In this document: positions 33,127 through 44,629 of the stretch, piece after piece
Numbering within the stretch: the first letter of the stretch is position 1
Layout: each line of letters opens with the position of its first letter
Source: Cristatella mucedo
Lineage: Eukaryota > Bryozoa > Phylactolaemata > Cristatellidae
Assembly: GCA_009760855.2 (NCBI GenBank)
Contig: WPIO01000031.1
Location: 3,210,001 to 3,274,000, forward strand
Reading direction: 5' to 3'
DNA length: 64,000 nucleotides
The notes under the pieces: generated by a model
The model's input: the letters and a program-made list of their open reading frames with translations, nothing else
The model's database searches: none
What the model was told of the DNA's origin: nothing
Made by a program: the position numbers and the translations under genes

Positions 33127-33292
33127 TTGGCTAGTCCTTGGCTAGTCCTTGGCTAGTCCTTGGCTAGTCCTTGGCTAGTCCTTGGCTAGTCCTTGGCTAG
33201 TCCTTGGCTAGTCCTTGGCTAGTCCTTGGCTAGTCCTTGGCTAGTCCTTGGCTAGTCCTTGGCTAGTCCTTGGCTAGTCCTTGGCTAGTCCT
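33127..33292. repeat. 11-bp minisatellite TTGGCTAGTCC
   Basis: About 15 perfect head-to-tail copies of an 11-bp unit. There are no unique spacers, so it is not a CRISPR array. Confidence 0.97.
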
Positions 33293-33689
33293 GGCTATAG
33301 TCCGGCTGCTACGGTTGCTCTAGGTGCCCTAGTCAGACCCACTAAGGCAAGGGCTAATATCGCGGCTAGCCTGAGAGCTGCTCCGTTGCAAGTTTACCTA
33401 GCGATGAGCCCCGCCCTTCAAAGGCTTATTGAAGCGGAAGCAGAGCGGGAGACGTCGTGCCGTCCTCGGTGCGCTGAGCCCGCGCTTCCTTTGAGGAGGG
33501 GCCGTGGGTTGCAGTCCGAAACTCACAACCGACTGACCTCTGACGTCATCTCTAAATTTAATGGCGTATGAAAAAATGTGCTCAAATAACTATCTGCTCC
33601 TCACAGCCTTTGCACGGTGGGAGTGAAGCGTCATTCATGCGCCATCGTGTTTTGAAAATGAGCACTAACTGTGACTAACCAATTGACAT

Positions 33690-33990
33690 GCTGGTTTGTT
33701 TGGCCCAGTGGTTAAGGTGCTCGCCCGTATCGACCGAGGTCGAATAAATGAATTTGACGATTGAGGTCGTGGGCTCGAGCCCCGTGGCATACGTGAAGCA
33801 CCTGAATAACAAGTAAATAGAAATAAATAATTCATTTTCTAAGAGAAAACATCTTAATCTCTATTCAGGCGCTTCACATGTGCCACCGGGCTCGAGCCCA
33901 CGACCCCAGTAACAACACACAATCACCTTGACCGGGGCGAGCGCCTTAACCACTGGACCAAACCAGCGTGCGATTAAGTTCTCGTATGTA
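33690..33990. repeat. Pair of facing SINE copies
   Basis: 33700-33800 is a plus-strand SINE (A-box-like GTGGTTAAGGTGCTCGCC, B-box GGGCTCGAGCCCC). 33845-33965 is a minus-strand copy (complement GGGCTCGAGCCCACGACC, then ACCGGGGCGAGCGCCTTAAC). The two can fold on each other. Confidence 0.7.
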
Positions 33991-34815
33991 ATGTACCTCC
34001 GTCTGTAACTCCGCAAAGTCATAAAGTCTATGTGGATGTTACGCATGAGAGTTATGTACGGTGCACTCGCAGCCTTAGCGACTTTTGGTACGGATTTAGT
34101 AGCCAACAGACTTGATCTCACGCAACAAAGACAAAGAGAGAAACATAGCGGAGTCAGGAGAGCAGATGAGGTAGCGAGTAGCATGGAAGTAGCAGCTCAG
34201 GACGGCTCGAAAGAATCACCATAGTCGGCAGGAGGAGAGTAGCTGTCTTTGCGTAAGAATCGTGGAAGTGAACTCCACAGTCTAGAACCTAAAGAACTAA
34301 AGCTTCTATTGCCAACGGTCTTCAAGCGAAGAAATGAAACGGACAGCTAATTTATTGTCCATGCAGGACATGAGGGCACGAGGAGGCTGAAACTGGTGCA
34401 GCAGTTCAGCTAGGTATGAAAGAGCATAGCCGTGGCGGACCTTGTGGGTCAGCGTAAGAACTTTGCTCAGTATCCGTTGATCAACCGGTAGCTATCCTGG
34501 CGCTTTTAGCAAAGGAGACACATAATCAAACCTCTGGAATTTTCAAACTAGCCTTGCATCCGTATTCAAAGCCAGCTGCAGAGGCCCAGTGGCTTTTTTG
34601 GTAGCCTAGCCAAAAGGGAGTTATAATAATCTAGCCGAGACAGAACTAAGAAGCTAGTTAAATTTTTTGCAAGCCACCGTGGAAGACAGTCCCTAATGTT
34701 AGCTAGGGATCGGACGTGATGGCTAGATGCGGAAGCAGTGTTCCTAACAAAGCTTTCAAAATTTAGGCAGCTGTCAAAGGCGACACCAAAATTCCGAGCA
34801 CGTGATGATGGACGC
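33985..34815 (-). mobile_element. Family B LINE 3' half
   Basis: Minus strand reads the RT C-terminal region (NFGVAFDSCLNF, FLVLSRLDYYNSLLARLPKK) and the 3' UTR. Many frame breaks mark a dead copy. It continues at 35160 after an inserted fragment. Confidence 0.85.
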
Positions 34816-35159
34816 ACAACAGCTTTAGCTCTGCAGGTCCTAGACTGTGGAACTCGCTTCCACAATTCTTACGCAACGACAACTACTCTCCTCCTGCCGA
34901 CTATAGCTCATCCTTTTCAGCGGTCCTGAGCTGCTACTTCAATGCTACTTACTACCTCAACTGCGCTCCTGACTCTGCTATGCTTCCCGCTTTCTCTTTG
35001 TTGCGTGAGACGAAGCCTGTTGGCTACCAAATGCGTACCGAAAGCCGCTAAGACTGTAAGTGCGCTATACAAAACTCTCCTGCGTAACACCCACATGGTC
35101 TTTATGACTTTGTGGAGTTACAGACGGAGACACATCACATTATATTCACAGCATGACTT
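34816..35159 (+). mobile_element. Family B LINE 3' fragment inserted in opposite orientation
   Basis: Plus-strand family B C-terminal segment (ALQVLDCGTRF..., then LLTTSTALLTLLCFPLSLCC in the +1 frame) and 3' UTR ending GACGGAGACACATCACATTA. The flanking minus-strand family B sequence resumes on both sides, matching the continuous arrangement at 52.08-52.15 kb. Confidence 0.8.
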
Positions 35160-36400
35160 ATTAAAGAGCAGAGCCTTCTAGTCCAGCCGCACATTTAGGG
35201 TATCCTATAAGCCGCAGTTTAGTGTTATTGTCATTTAGTTTAAGGAAATTTGCTGACATCCAGGCTCGAATGTTGGCACGGCAAGCATTCAGTTTATCAG
35301 TTGCTGCAGCAGATTCCGACGGTTTAAATGACAAATACAGGCGAGTATCGTCAACATAAAAGTGATATCCTATTATATCGGTCTGAATCACTTTTCCCAG
35401 AGGTTTAGTATAAATGGAGTACAGCAAGGGACCGAGGGCGGGCCCTTGTGGGACCCCACAGGTGACTGGTCTGGTAGATGAAACGTGAGCACCACGTGAT
35501 ACGGATTGAACCCGATCAGACAGATACGATTTAAACCATGCTAGTGCCTTGTCTTCCAGACCCATCGTTGTTCCCAATCGTTCAATTAGTAAATCGAAAT
35601 CAATGGTGTCGAAGGCAGCTGGTAGATCTAGCAGTGCTAGGGCAGTGACATTCCCGTCATCGTTACTGTATCGGATGTCGTTGGTTACACGGATGAGAGC
35701 AGTTTTATTGGAGTGCTGCCGCTTTAACCCAGATTGAAATTTTTTTCTGAGATTCCATTCTTTTCAATATGTGCTACCAGCTGCTTAGCGACAATTCTTT
35801 CAAGAATCTTGACAATAAAGAAAGAAGTGAAACTGAGCGATAACTTTAAGGTTCTCTCTCTTTATCTAGTCCTGGCTTTTTAAAGTATCGGTCTAACGAT
35901 GGCCGATTTGAAGGACTTGGGTACCATTCCTTTTTCCAGAAAAGCATTAACAATCTCGGTTATGGCTGGGCTGAATTGGTCTGCCAGTAAAGATCACGGA
36001 GATGGTGGTCTTCAGGAGAGAGCCCTTTTTATTAGACCTTATACCTTATACCTTATATTATTACCTTATACCTTAAAGAAGGTCACAGGTTGCGATTCAC
36101 CAATTGCTTTAGTTGGAGGGGGCATTGAGGCACGAATGTGCACAATTTTTTCATTAAAAAAGGCTAAAACCTTTTCTTATGAGCCGTTAATACCTGCGAA
36201 GTGAGATCTCTTAGTATTGACTAGCAAATTCTGTACCTTCTGATAAATTCGTTTTGAGTTCGACTAGCAGGACTACAGTTTTCGAGTGAAAATAGAAGCC
36301 TTGGCTTTGTTAAGCTTTCAGGTGTAGACTCGAAGAAATTCTTTGAAATTTGCTATAACTACATCAGACCCAGACTTCTTAAAGCGGCGTAGAAGTTCAC
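35160..36400 (-). mobile_element. Family B LINE reverse transcriptase domain
   Basis: Minus strand encodes RT blocks in order: KILERIVAKQLVAHIEKNGI, FQSGLKRQHSNKTALIRV, motif A region LALLDLPAAFDTIDFDLL, GVPQGPALGPLLYSIYTKPL and catalytic YVDDTRLYLSF. This is an L2/CR1-type LINE RT. A 138-codon stretch (35577-35161) is intact, but the rest is broken and no endonuclease domain is seen. Confidence 0.88.
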
Positions 36401-36712
36401 TGCTAGGGTGATATACAATTGTACAGTCAGCCCTGACTCACGAGATTGGGGCTGGAAAATCTGCCGTAAGTCAAATTTTTGTGAGTCGAGAATGGTATAC
36501 GATACGTTCTACTAGGATACGTTCTGACGCTTTCACATATTTTTATTTTTTCATTCTTACTGTTTGTGAAGTTGTCAAATCTACTGATCTCGGGCGGATT
36601 TTAAAAGTTTTCTTCGATGAATTTAATTTTTTTCGACTTTTTGGTGACCGCGGCCGAGTTTGGGTCTCCAAAATTAATTTTGTTAGTCGAAGTAGCAGAA
36701 TTCAGGCGCCGA

Positions 36713-36714
<2 letters not shown>
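36401..36714. other. AT-rich spacer
   Basis: No gene recognised. It contains poly-T and TTTTTC-rich stretches. Confidence 0.4.

Positions 36715-36786
<72 letters not shown>
36715..36786. repeat. (TA)n microsatellite
   Basis: Pure TA run of about 70 bp. Confidence 0.97.
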
Positions 36787-37288
36787 CCCAGATAGGGTAA
36801 TAGCCAATGCCGTGGTTCTCAATTTTCAGCCCGAGAGACACTACCTAGACGGAAGGCGTCAAGCGGCCGAAACCCGCTCGACGCTTCGAAGCAACCGACT
36901 TGCTATTCGAAGTCTGACCGCCACGCGACGTCACGTGAATGAACTCGGTCGAACAGACACGGTTAAACTGTATTTCAGCAATTTCTCGAACACAGAGACG
37001 GGATAAAGCGAGAATCCGCATGGGCCGAGAGCTCCGATCGGAATCCACCTGCGAAAGCCTTCGTGCAGGTCATAGCTCGGGGGGGGCTGGGAAAGCGTGC
37101 AGTTGCGTAAGAGCGACGTGCGGGAGAGCGGCGAGATCGTCGAGATTTCAGTGACCGAACGCCGCTGGAAACGAAGCGGAGGACGCGGGCTTGATTGACG
37201 CTTAATTTCTCACTAACGCTCCTTCGACCGACCGACGCGAGCGCCAGCGAGAAGCCACTCGTTCTTCCTTTTTACGCCTACATTTAGC

Positions 37289-37627
37289 CCTCTCTCTCTC
37301 TCTCTGTCTCCCTGTCTCTCTCTGTCTCTCTCTGTCTCTCTCTGTCTCTCTGTCTCTCTGTCTCTCTCTCTCTCTCTCTGTCTCCCGGTCTCTCTCTGTC
37401 TCTGTCTCTCTGTCTCCCTATCTCCCTGTCTCTCTCTGTCTCTCTCTGTCTCTCTCTGTCTCTCTCTCTGTCTCTCTCTCTGTCTCTCTCTCTCTCTCTC
37501 TGTCTCCCGGTCTCTCTCTGTCTCTGTCTCTCTGTCTCTGTCTCCCTGTCTCCCTGTCTCCCTGTCTCCCTGTCTCCCTGTCTCCCTCTCTATCTGTCTC
37601 TCTTTCCCTGTCTCCCCCTCTCTCTCT

Positions 37628-37709
<82 letters not shown>

Positions 37710-37803
37710 GCCTGTCTCTCTCTCTCCATGTCTCTCTCTCTCTGTCTCCGTCTCTCTGTCTCCCTGTCTCTGTCTGTCTGTCTGTCTCTATCTGTCTCTC
37801 TCT

Positions 37804-37867
<64 letters not shown>
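37289..37867. repeat. (CT)n/(CTGT)n microsatellite upstream of the GT31 gene
   Basis: Nearly 580 bp of CT with regular CTGT and CCCTGT interruptions, ending 281 bp before the GT31 start codon. On the other strand it reads GAGA-type sequence, but no function can be claimed. Confidence 0.95.
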
Positions 37868-37869
<2 letters not shown>

Positions 37870-38148
37870 ATCTCGCGGTACTTCTCGTCGATCAGTCCGA
37901 GCCTCCGAGCTTTTTCCGCTCGTTCCCATCCGCCACCGCTGCCACCGGCGTGCATGTGAATCGCTTTCGCGGGCGCTCGCTCGCTCGGTCAAAGCCAATT
38001 AAATGTCTAAGCCCATTCGGCGTGTTGGTGGACCCTGGAGAACGGCAACTGCGACTCGCCCCCTTGCAGAGCCCACGAGGCAGCCGGACGAGGCGACACG
38101 CCGAACCGATGACGCCACCGCCGCCATCCAAGTCGTCGACTTCGAGAC

Positions 38149-39692
38149 ATGAAGCTGCTGCCGCGTCGCTTCTGTGAGCGGGTTCTGTCCTCGAGGCTGG
38201 CCATCATCACCGCCAGCCTTGCCTTTTGCGTTCTCGTCGACAAGAGCCACTCTAGCTGGAGCGTCGGCTCAGCGCCGGCGGCGGCGGCCGATCGCGACAG
38301 CCGCGCGGCTGACGCCGCCGAGCTGCTGCCGCCGCCGCCGCCGCCGCCCGGGATGCACAGCTACGATTTGCCGAGCAAAGTCGAAGCAGCGGCCGCGTGG
38401 TTCGCGAAAAGAAAGCTCGACGTTTCGAAGAAGAAAGCCGACGACGCCGTCCAGCAGCAGCCGCCGCCGGGCACGAAGCCGAGGCTCGCCCAGCTGGTGC
38501 AGGCGAGTCCGCTCTACGCGATCAACGCGACGAGCATCGAAGCGTGCGCGCCGCCGCCGCCGCAGCGAGAGGTCGCCGGAGGAGCGGAAGCGGCGGCGGC
38601 GACGGCGACGACGGCGGCGAGGTCGCCGCCTCTCGTGCTCATCTGGGTGTACTCGGCGCCGGCCAACGTCGAGGCGAGAGCGCGCGTCCGCGGCACGTGG
38701 GGCTCGGTGACGCACTGCGAGGGCTTCGCCATACGCGTCCTGTTCTTCGTCGGTCTGCGCTCTCCCGGCCTCGCTCTCGTCGAGGACAGACAGCTCGTCG
38801 ACGAGAACTCGGCGCACGGCGACATCGTGCAAGACGTCAGCTACGTCGACTCGTACGAAAACCTGAGTCTCAAGGGCGCCAGCGGCCTTCGTTGGCTGTC
38901 TCGGTACTGCTCGGGCGGCGCCTTCGCTGTAAAGGTCGACGACGACACGCTAGTGAGCCCGTTCGCTCTCGCTCGCTACTTGCGGAGCGCCGACCTCACG
39001 CGAGACATTGCGTGCAAGCTGCAGGTGCGCGTGAGACCGCAGAGGAAGCCGGACAAGTGGTTCGAGGACCCGCTGGATTTCCCCGATCGCCTGTATCCGC
39101 TCTACTGCCAAGGGTTCGCCTACATTATGCCGATGAAGATTGCTCAACTTCTCGAAGGTGCTGTCGGCAAGACTCGCGTTCCGCGAATGGAGGACGTCTA
39201 CGTCACAGGTCGGCAGCGAAAAGACGCGGTGGCCCCTGCGGCAGGGGCCGCAGTGCCAGCACGAACAGCTGGATCTAAAGCTCCGATCGTTTTCGAGCAG
39301 CCGCGCCGCAGCAGCGATCCTCTACGTCGGCCCGCAGTTGAGCTCTTGGCGTCTGACGGCGGCGTGCGGGCGTGCGAGAGGCCGGTCTCGCGCTCACGTG
39401 AGCCTGCGCCGCTTTGCTCGTCGTCGCTCGCCGAGCCTCGGTCTGGCGCCGCTTCGCTCACCCCCCCCCCCCGGCTGAGTCGGCCTCTCTCCTTGCAGGC
39501 GTGCTGGCGCAGTTCGCCGGAGCGGGCCACACGGCGCTGCCGAAGGAGGCATGGCTGCTCATCTTTCCGAAAGGATTCGAGTGGGCCGTCGACGACCAGA
39601 CGAACGTCATCTTCGTGTCGGACACGTTCGTTCCGTCGCGGGTCGACTACTTCTGGCAGAAGCAAAAGAGGATGTACAACTGGAAGGCCTAG
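38149..39692 (+). CDS. Beta-1,3-galactosyl/N-acetylglucosaminyltransferase-like (GT31), two exons
   Basis: Exon 1 is 38149-39208 and exon 2 is 39499-39692, joined in phase 1 across a 290-nt intron (GTCGGC donor, CTCCTTGCAG acceptor), giving 417 residues. It is a type II Golgi membrane protein: a short basic cytoplasmic tail, a signal anchor at residues 17-30 (LAIITASLAFCVLV), a Pro/Ala-rich stem (31-160), then the GT31 catalytic domain. Family motifs are RGTWG (181-185), FFVG (199-202), the metal/UDP-sugar-binding DDD in VKVDDDTLV (264-266), LYPLYCQGFAYIM (315-327) and PRMEDVYVTG (345-354), which spans the intron. Candidate N-glycosylation sites are at 126 and 238. The family transfers Gal or GlcNAc in beta-1,3 linkage from the UDP-sugar; the exact acceptor cannot be told. 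The ATG chosen is the one directly before the signal anchor. Confidence 0.9.
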
Positions 39693-40700
39693 GGCGGCCG
39701 GAGCGAGCGTCGCGCTTTAGCGAGCCGCGCCGCGGCGGCTGCCGCCCGCGAGATCTTTTCGCCGCCGCCGCCGCCGGAGATCCTGCGAGATCTTTTCGCC
39801 AGTGCCGGGAATCGTCGGCGAGAAAGAGTGAAACGGTCGAACGCTCGGTAAACAAGTCGACAGCGAGTCGCGTGCGACTGCAGTGCAGACTCTACTGCGC
39901 CGAGCTCGTCGCAACTGTCGAGCGCCTTCGACCGCACGCGCAGTCGACGCTCTCTCCCCGAGATTCTCGCTCGCCGCAGCTATTCGCCGCCGTCGGCAGG
40001 ACGCTGTCTCTTTCTCGAGCTCGTGTTCGACACGATTTCGAGAGCGATTCCTGCAAGAGCTCACCTCTGGAAGAAAGAGGCGGCGGCGGCGGCGGCGCCG
40101 ACGAGGCTCGCCAGAGCCGCCCGCCTACAGAGGCGGCGGCCAGCGGGGCGGCTCTGGCGACGACGAACGATCGCGCCACGACGCGCCCGGCTCGTTGCTC
40201 GAGTCGCGGCGGTCGATCGCGCTGCTCGGCGGCGGCTGCGACGGTTGCTCTGCTCGACCGCCATCCCGCGCTGCCGTCGCCGCGATTGGGAAACATTCGA
40301 AAGAATTCTCCTCGGACTGGACTGGGAGCTCTCAAAAAGAAAACGCTCGGCTCGCCAACGCGCCGCCCGGCGGCTCGCTTGGCGCTCGGCGCTCGACGGC
40401 GCGCGGGGGGGGGGCCGCGAGCCGCCGATCCTCCTTTAATCCTTTAATTAATTAAATTAAATTAAATTTAATCGTTTAATCCTTTCGGCGATCGCCGAGA
40501 GCTGCGAGAGCCGCTGCATCTCGCTCACGAGCAGCTAAAGGAGCAGCTGCCATTCGCCTCGGCGCCAGCGAGCCGAGCAGTGGAGACAGGGGGCCGCCGC
40601 CCGAGACGCTCAAGCCCTCGGCACCACGGGCCCCCCGGCAGCTCAACTCGCGAGACACGCTGACGAGGCGCGAATCCTCACTTCATTCCTGCGTCGGAGG
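39693..40700 (+). other. GT31 3' flank, probably 3' UTR
   Basis: GC-rich sequence. 39748-39800 has a duplicated GAGATCTTTTCGCC. An AT-rich ATTAAATTAAATT stretch at 40443-40475 offers ATTAAA poly(A)-like hexamers. Arg-rich open frames here are composition artefacts. Confidence 0.45.
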
Positions 40701-40710
40701 AAAGCGCGAT

Positions 40711-40830
40711 AATAATGAAAAATAATAATAACACATTCGTATAGCGCCCTCAGAGAACTTACTCTCTTTCTAGGTGCAATGCACATATATATATGCTGCA
40801 AAGGAAGCACGGTCGAACGGTTGGCGGTAG
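40711..40830 (-). mobile_element. Family A LINE 3' end
   Basis: (AAT)n complement plus the GCCCTCAGAGAACTTACTCT block and TTTCTAGGTGC, then GCTGCAAAGGAAGCACGGTCG. Confidence 0.8.
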
Positions 40831-41006
40831 CGTTGGCAGTGGCTCGAGCTTTGGCTCCGCTGGCACTGCGCTCTTCTCTACTGCTGCCTCACTTGTCTCG
40901 GACAACCTTCTTGTTCATCCATCTTTTTCTTACCGCTCTCGGAACTGAAGGTTCCTTCGCGCTCGCCTAGCGATGCGAGAAAAGGGAACGGAGTAAAGGA
41001 GAAAAG

Positions 41007-41105
41007 CAGTAGCTCCGAGGTCGCGAGGTCAGAGTAGCTACGAGGTCGCGAGGTCAGAGTTGCTCCGAGGTCGCGAGCTCAGAGTAGCTACGAGCTCTCG
41101 AGTGA
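41007..41105. repeat. Short tandem repeats around GAGGTCGCGAGGTCAGAG
   Basis: Four imperfect head-to-tail copies, about 25 bp each, of GTAGCTCCGAGGTCGCGAG. They lie just upstream of a SINE. Confidence 0.8.
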
Positions 41106-41109
41106 GCGC

Positions 41110-41280
41110 TGGTGACCCCTTGCGCCCTGGCGCGAGCGCGAGGCGCTCACTAGTCGCGACCCAGGTCGCAGGCTCGAGTCCTGCAGCGGAAGAGACTTTA
41201 TTGCCCGCTTCAAGCGGTGGGCGAGATTTGTGTAGCGGCCGAGGCTCCGCTGCATAAATGAGTCCATCGAATAACCCTAT
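41110..41280 (+). repeat. tRNA-derived SINE
   Basis: B-box GGCTCGAGTCC at 41170-41180 and a body with CCGCTTCAAGCGGTGGGCG and GCGGCCGAGGCTCCGCTGC, related to the copy at 28.4 kb. Confidence 0.65.
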
Positions 41281-41457
41281 CTTTAGTTGTTTGCTTTTGC
41301 TTGCAGCTGACATCGCGCTTACGTGGGACAAGGAGAATGTGAGCCCTCCTGGCTTTGGCGGGCTCGCTCTTTATACTACGTTTCGCGTACTTCTAACTTT
41401 TTTCGACCGTTAAAGTTCCGTGCCGGTTTCAGTTTTCCACTGGTGCAAATCAGCTAT

Positions 41458-42200
41458 ATAATAATAACACATTTGCTATAGCGCCCTCAGAGAACTCAAA
41501 TCTCTTTCTAGGCTTCTTTACATTTGATGCAAAGAAAGCATGATCGAATGGTAAGTGGTAGCATGCTCAATAAACAACAAGAATAACATGGTTAGAGGTG
41601 ACATGCACAGGGTCAGCATGCAAATATGGTTAGTGGCAGCGTGCACAGTGGCAGCACGCATAAGCGCACAAAGGACAAATCAAATGAACCTGAAGATTAG
41701 ATTCCGAAAAGCGGGTGGTGCGATAATTAGCCTGGTGAGGGAGTTGATCTGATGGGTAGGCTGGAGCCAAAGAACAAAAGGACCTAAAAGTGTGTGACAG
41801 AACCTTAAAGTCGATGCGCTGCTGGATGCTAGTGAGGTCGGCGAGAATTGGTGAGATGTAGCAACTGCGACGCTCACGACAGACAAGCCTGGCTGCAGAG
41901 TTTTGCACGAGCTGTAAGCACCTGATTGCACAGTCTGTGGACCAGCAAGAAGTGAGTTACATAAGTCGGGATGGTATGTCACAGATGCATGGACCAATTT
42001 AGACATGGTATCCCTTCTAAATAAGCCCACGTTTTAGCAACATTTTGTTGCTGAAACTAGGCAGTTTTGACTGTAGAGCTGAGGTCGTCTTCTAATGAAA
42101 GGTCACTTCGGAATAGAACACCAAGATTTCATGCAGATTCAACTGGAGAAACGTTGGCAGAGCCGGTTTTGAGGGGTTTTCCAATTTATGAACATACTTG
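41458..42200 (-). mobile_element. Family A LINE, 5'-truncated
   Basis: Conserved 3' UTR, then on the minus strand RT C-terminal pieces ([35 protein letters not shown]) with several frame breaks. Confidence 0.85.
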
Positions 42201-42734
42201 GTTTTCCCATAACTAGTAAATGGTTTTAGCTGTTGGTTATATTTTTGCGCCGCTAGTCACCACTGGTTCAGGGAGAAGGTGAAATATATGTACGTATTGC
42301 TCACATAATGCAAATCGCTATTACTTTTAAGGAGAAACGGTCAAACTGATCTGCCATCTCCTAGCGAATAGTTTATATTAATTTTCGTTGTGCTTTCCAT
42401 CGTTCGCTCTCATTCTGGACATCCTTGCAGGCGGCGCCCAGCGTCCAATTAAATGTCCGCCGAAAGCGTCCGATTAACGTGCCACTTGTCAGAGGAATTT
42501 CCAGTAAAAATAGGCTGCGAAAGCCTCAGTTATTGTGGCTTCGCGACACTTGGTCCTTTGCCCTCTTGAGCGAATCCAGCATTGCTAGCCGTGCGGTTGC
42601 TGTCGAGTTAATCTTGGCTTTGTGTCGCCGGTTGAATTTTTTAACTTTTGCGATCACCCAAACCGCTAGATGTGTAACCAGTCCCAAGCGCATAGTGCTT
42701 ATCGCCCCCGGTTATGGTCCATGCATCTGTGACA

Positions 42735-43425
42735 TCCCGTCTTTACTTCTGTAACTCACTGCTTGCTGGTCTAGCGGCCTGTGCAATCAGGCGCTTACAG
42801 CTGGTGTAAAATTCTACAGCTAGGCTTATCTGTCGTGAGCGTCGCAGTTGCCACATCAAACCACTTATCGCCGACCTGCAATGGCTTCCAGTCAAGCAAT
42901 GGGTCGACTTCAAGGTCTTTTTGCTCACTTTTAGGTCCTTTCATTCTTTGGCTCAAGCGTATCTATCAGATATACTCCCCCACAAGGGTAAGTATCGTGC
43001 CACCCGCTTTCTGGAATCTAACTGTTTAACTATACCTCATACAAACTTCAAATCCTTTGGAGACCGTGCATTTAGTTCGTATGCTCCCAAAGCCTGGAAC
43101 TCACTCCCGACTTGCGTCACGACATTGCCTGACTTGACCACATTTAAAAAGAAATTAAAAACGCACCTATTTATAGCAGAATTTAGTGGGTCCCTGCAAT
43201 TCGTCCTTTATGTACCTATGCGTGGTGACACTGCTGCATGCTGCCACTAACCACACTTGCATGCTGACCCTGTGCATGTCATCCCTAACCATGCTAGCCA
43301 TGCTGTTTATCAAGCATGATACCACTCACCACTCGATCGTGTTTCCTTTGCAGCAAATGTAAAGCGCCTAGAAAGAGATTGAGTTCTCCTCTGAGGGCGT
43401 ATTAATATTATTGTTATTATCATCT
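42735..43425 (+). mobile_element. Family A LINE, 5'-truncated
   Basis: Plus-strand RT C-terminal coding in broken frames (FRSFHSLAQAYLSDILPHKG, FGDRAFSSYAPKAWNSLPT, FKKKLKTHLF), then the 3' UTR with AAAGCGCCTAGAAAGAGATT and a short (ATT)n tail. Confidence 0.88.
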
Positions 43426-43739
43426 CTTTCTAGACACTTTCCACTTTGTTTCCTCTTATTATCAAAGGTCTTCGGCTGCTGCATTGGAGGTATGTTTCCG
43501 AGGAATGGTCCATAGTCGACAGGGACGCGAAGCCTTCTCATGTAAAAAGCTCTCATCTCCAGCGGCGACTAGTGGCCGGAAAATTACTTCATAAATGTTT
43601 GCGAGCGTTATTCCGAGCGACACTCGGCGAATGGTCGAGCTTCACGAAGGTGGCTCGCGAGCAGCGAATGAAGAAAGTTATCGATGCGAGGTAGAAAAAT
43701 CACATCGTGTCTTATACAGCTGATCAGTCACTTGAGGTC

Positions 43740-43985
43740 GAGTACTACGAGGGTTTGTTCTAGGCCATTCTCCATTCATATCAAGCCTCTCTTTAAAATG
43801 AATCGGGCCCTCGGCGTCGGCAATCGCGTCAAAGCTGACGATACCCAGCTGTACATATTTGTCATTTAAACCATCGAAATCAGTGGCAGCAACTGCTAAA
43901 CTGAATGCCCAACATGCAGATAGATATTTAATTCTGGATTTTGAACAATTTTCAGAAGCTAAACGATGATAAAATGAAACTCCTT
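43740..43985 (+). mobile_element. LINE RT fragment with degenerate catalytic box
   Basis: Reads NRVKADDTQLYIF (from a YADDTQLY box), then KLNDDK-like remnants across stops. It is a separate, heavily decayed LINE piece. Confidence 0.6.
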
Positions 43986-44063
43986 CTCATGGGACAACGT
44001 ACGCATTACGCAATACGTCTGGCTAGACGTATTTCGTAATGCGTAAGTTGTTCCATGAGAAAG
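43984..44063. repeat. 80-bp near-perfect palindrome
   Basis: Two arms of about 37 nt (left TTCTCATGGGACAACGTACG..., right ...AGTTGTTCCATGAGAA) around a 4-nt GGCT centre, with about three mismatches. Confidence 0.85.
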
Positions 44064-44394
44064 CTCTTCTAATTGGTAGCGCTGTAGTGTATGAGATTAA
44101 TTTAGGTATCCTTAAGGACAGCTGCTTGACATTGAAAAGCTTCATTCATACGACACTGTCCACATCTGTCGCTCGATTCCTGCCCAAGCTTTGTGACTGC
44201 CTATCAGGTAGCTAAAAGTCTTACAAGTTCCCTGACTCTGTGTAGACTGAACTAGCGTAATTCGATTTTGGATCGGCACCGAAAAAATCCAAAAAGTCCA
44301 AAAAATCAAGCTTCTGCAGTTGGTTATAAAAATGGATGCGAGTTTGGTAAAAAAAAAATCCCAGAGAAACGGCTATGTTGTGTCCCTGGGTTTT

Positions 44395-44545
44395 GGATGG
44401 GGAGGAGGTAAGGTGCTCGCTCTTCATGACACGGGTCGTGGGTTCGAGTCCTGCAGTGGTTGATTCCTTACTGACCAGTGAAAGCAGTGGTGATGGCCAC
44501 GAAGGCTCTTCAGCCGCTATGTAAATGAGGCTGTTAAATCAGCTT
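44395..44545 (+). repeat. tRNA-derived SINE
   Basis: A-box-like GTAAGGTGCTCGCTCTTC, B box GGGTTCGAGTCC and the body CAGTGAAAGCAGTGGTGATG shared with other copies. It ends GAGGCTGTTAAATCAGC. Confidence 0.7.
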
Positions 44546-44597
44546 AATTTAGCGTCTCTTTCGCTGAATGAGCTGCAATAGCTCCAGGTTGAACAAC

Positions 44598-44599
<2 letters not shown>

Positions 44600-44629
<30 letters not shown>

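Noticed and set aside
33127-33292. Regular array resembling a CRISPR
   Set aside because: An 11-bp head-to-tail minisatellite with no spacers, in an animal genome.
37213-37998. 261-codon Arg/Glu frame upstream of the GT31 gene
   Set aside because: Reverse-strand reading of a CT microsatellite.
39551-40447. 298-codon frame overlapping the GT31 3' end
   Set aside because: Out of frame with the well-supported second GT31 exon and Arg/Ser low-complexity; a composition shadow.
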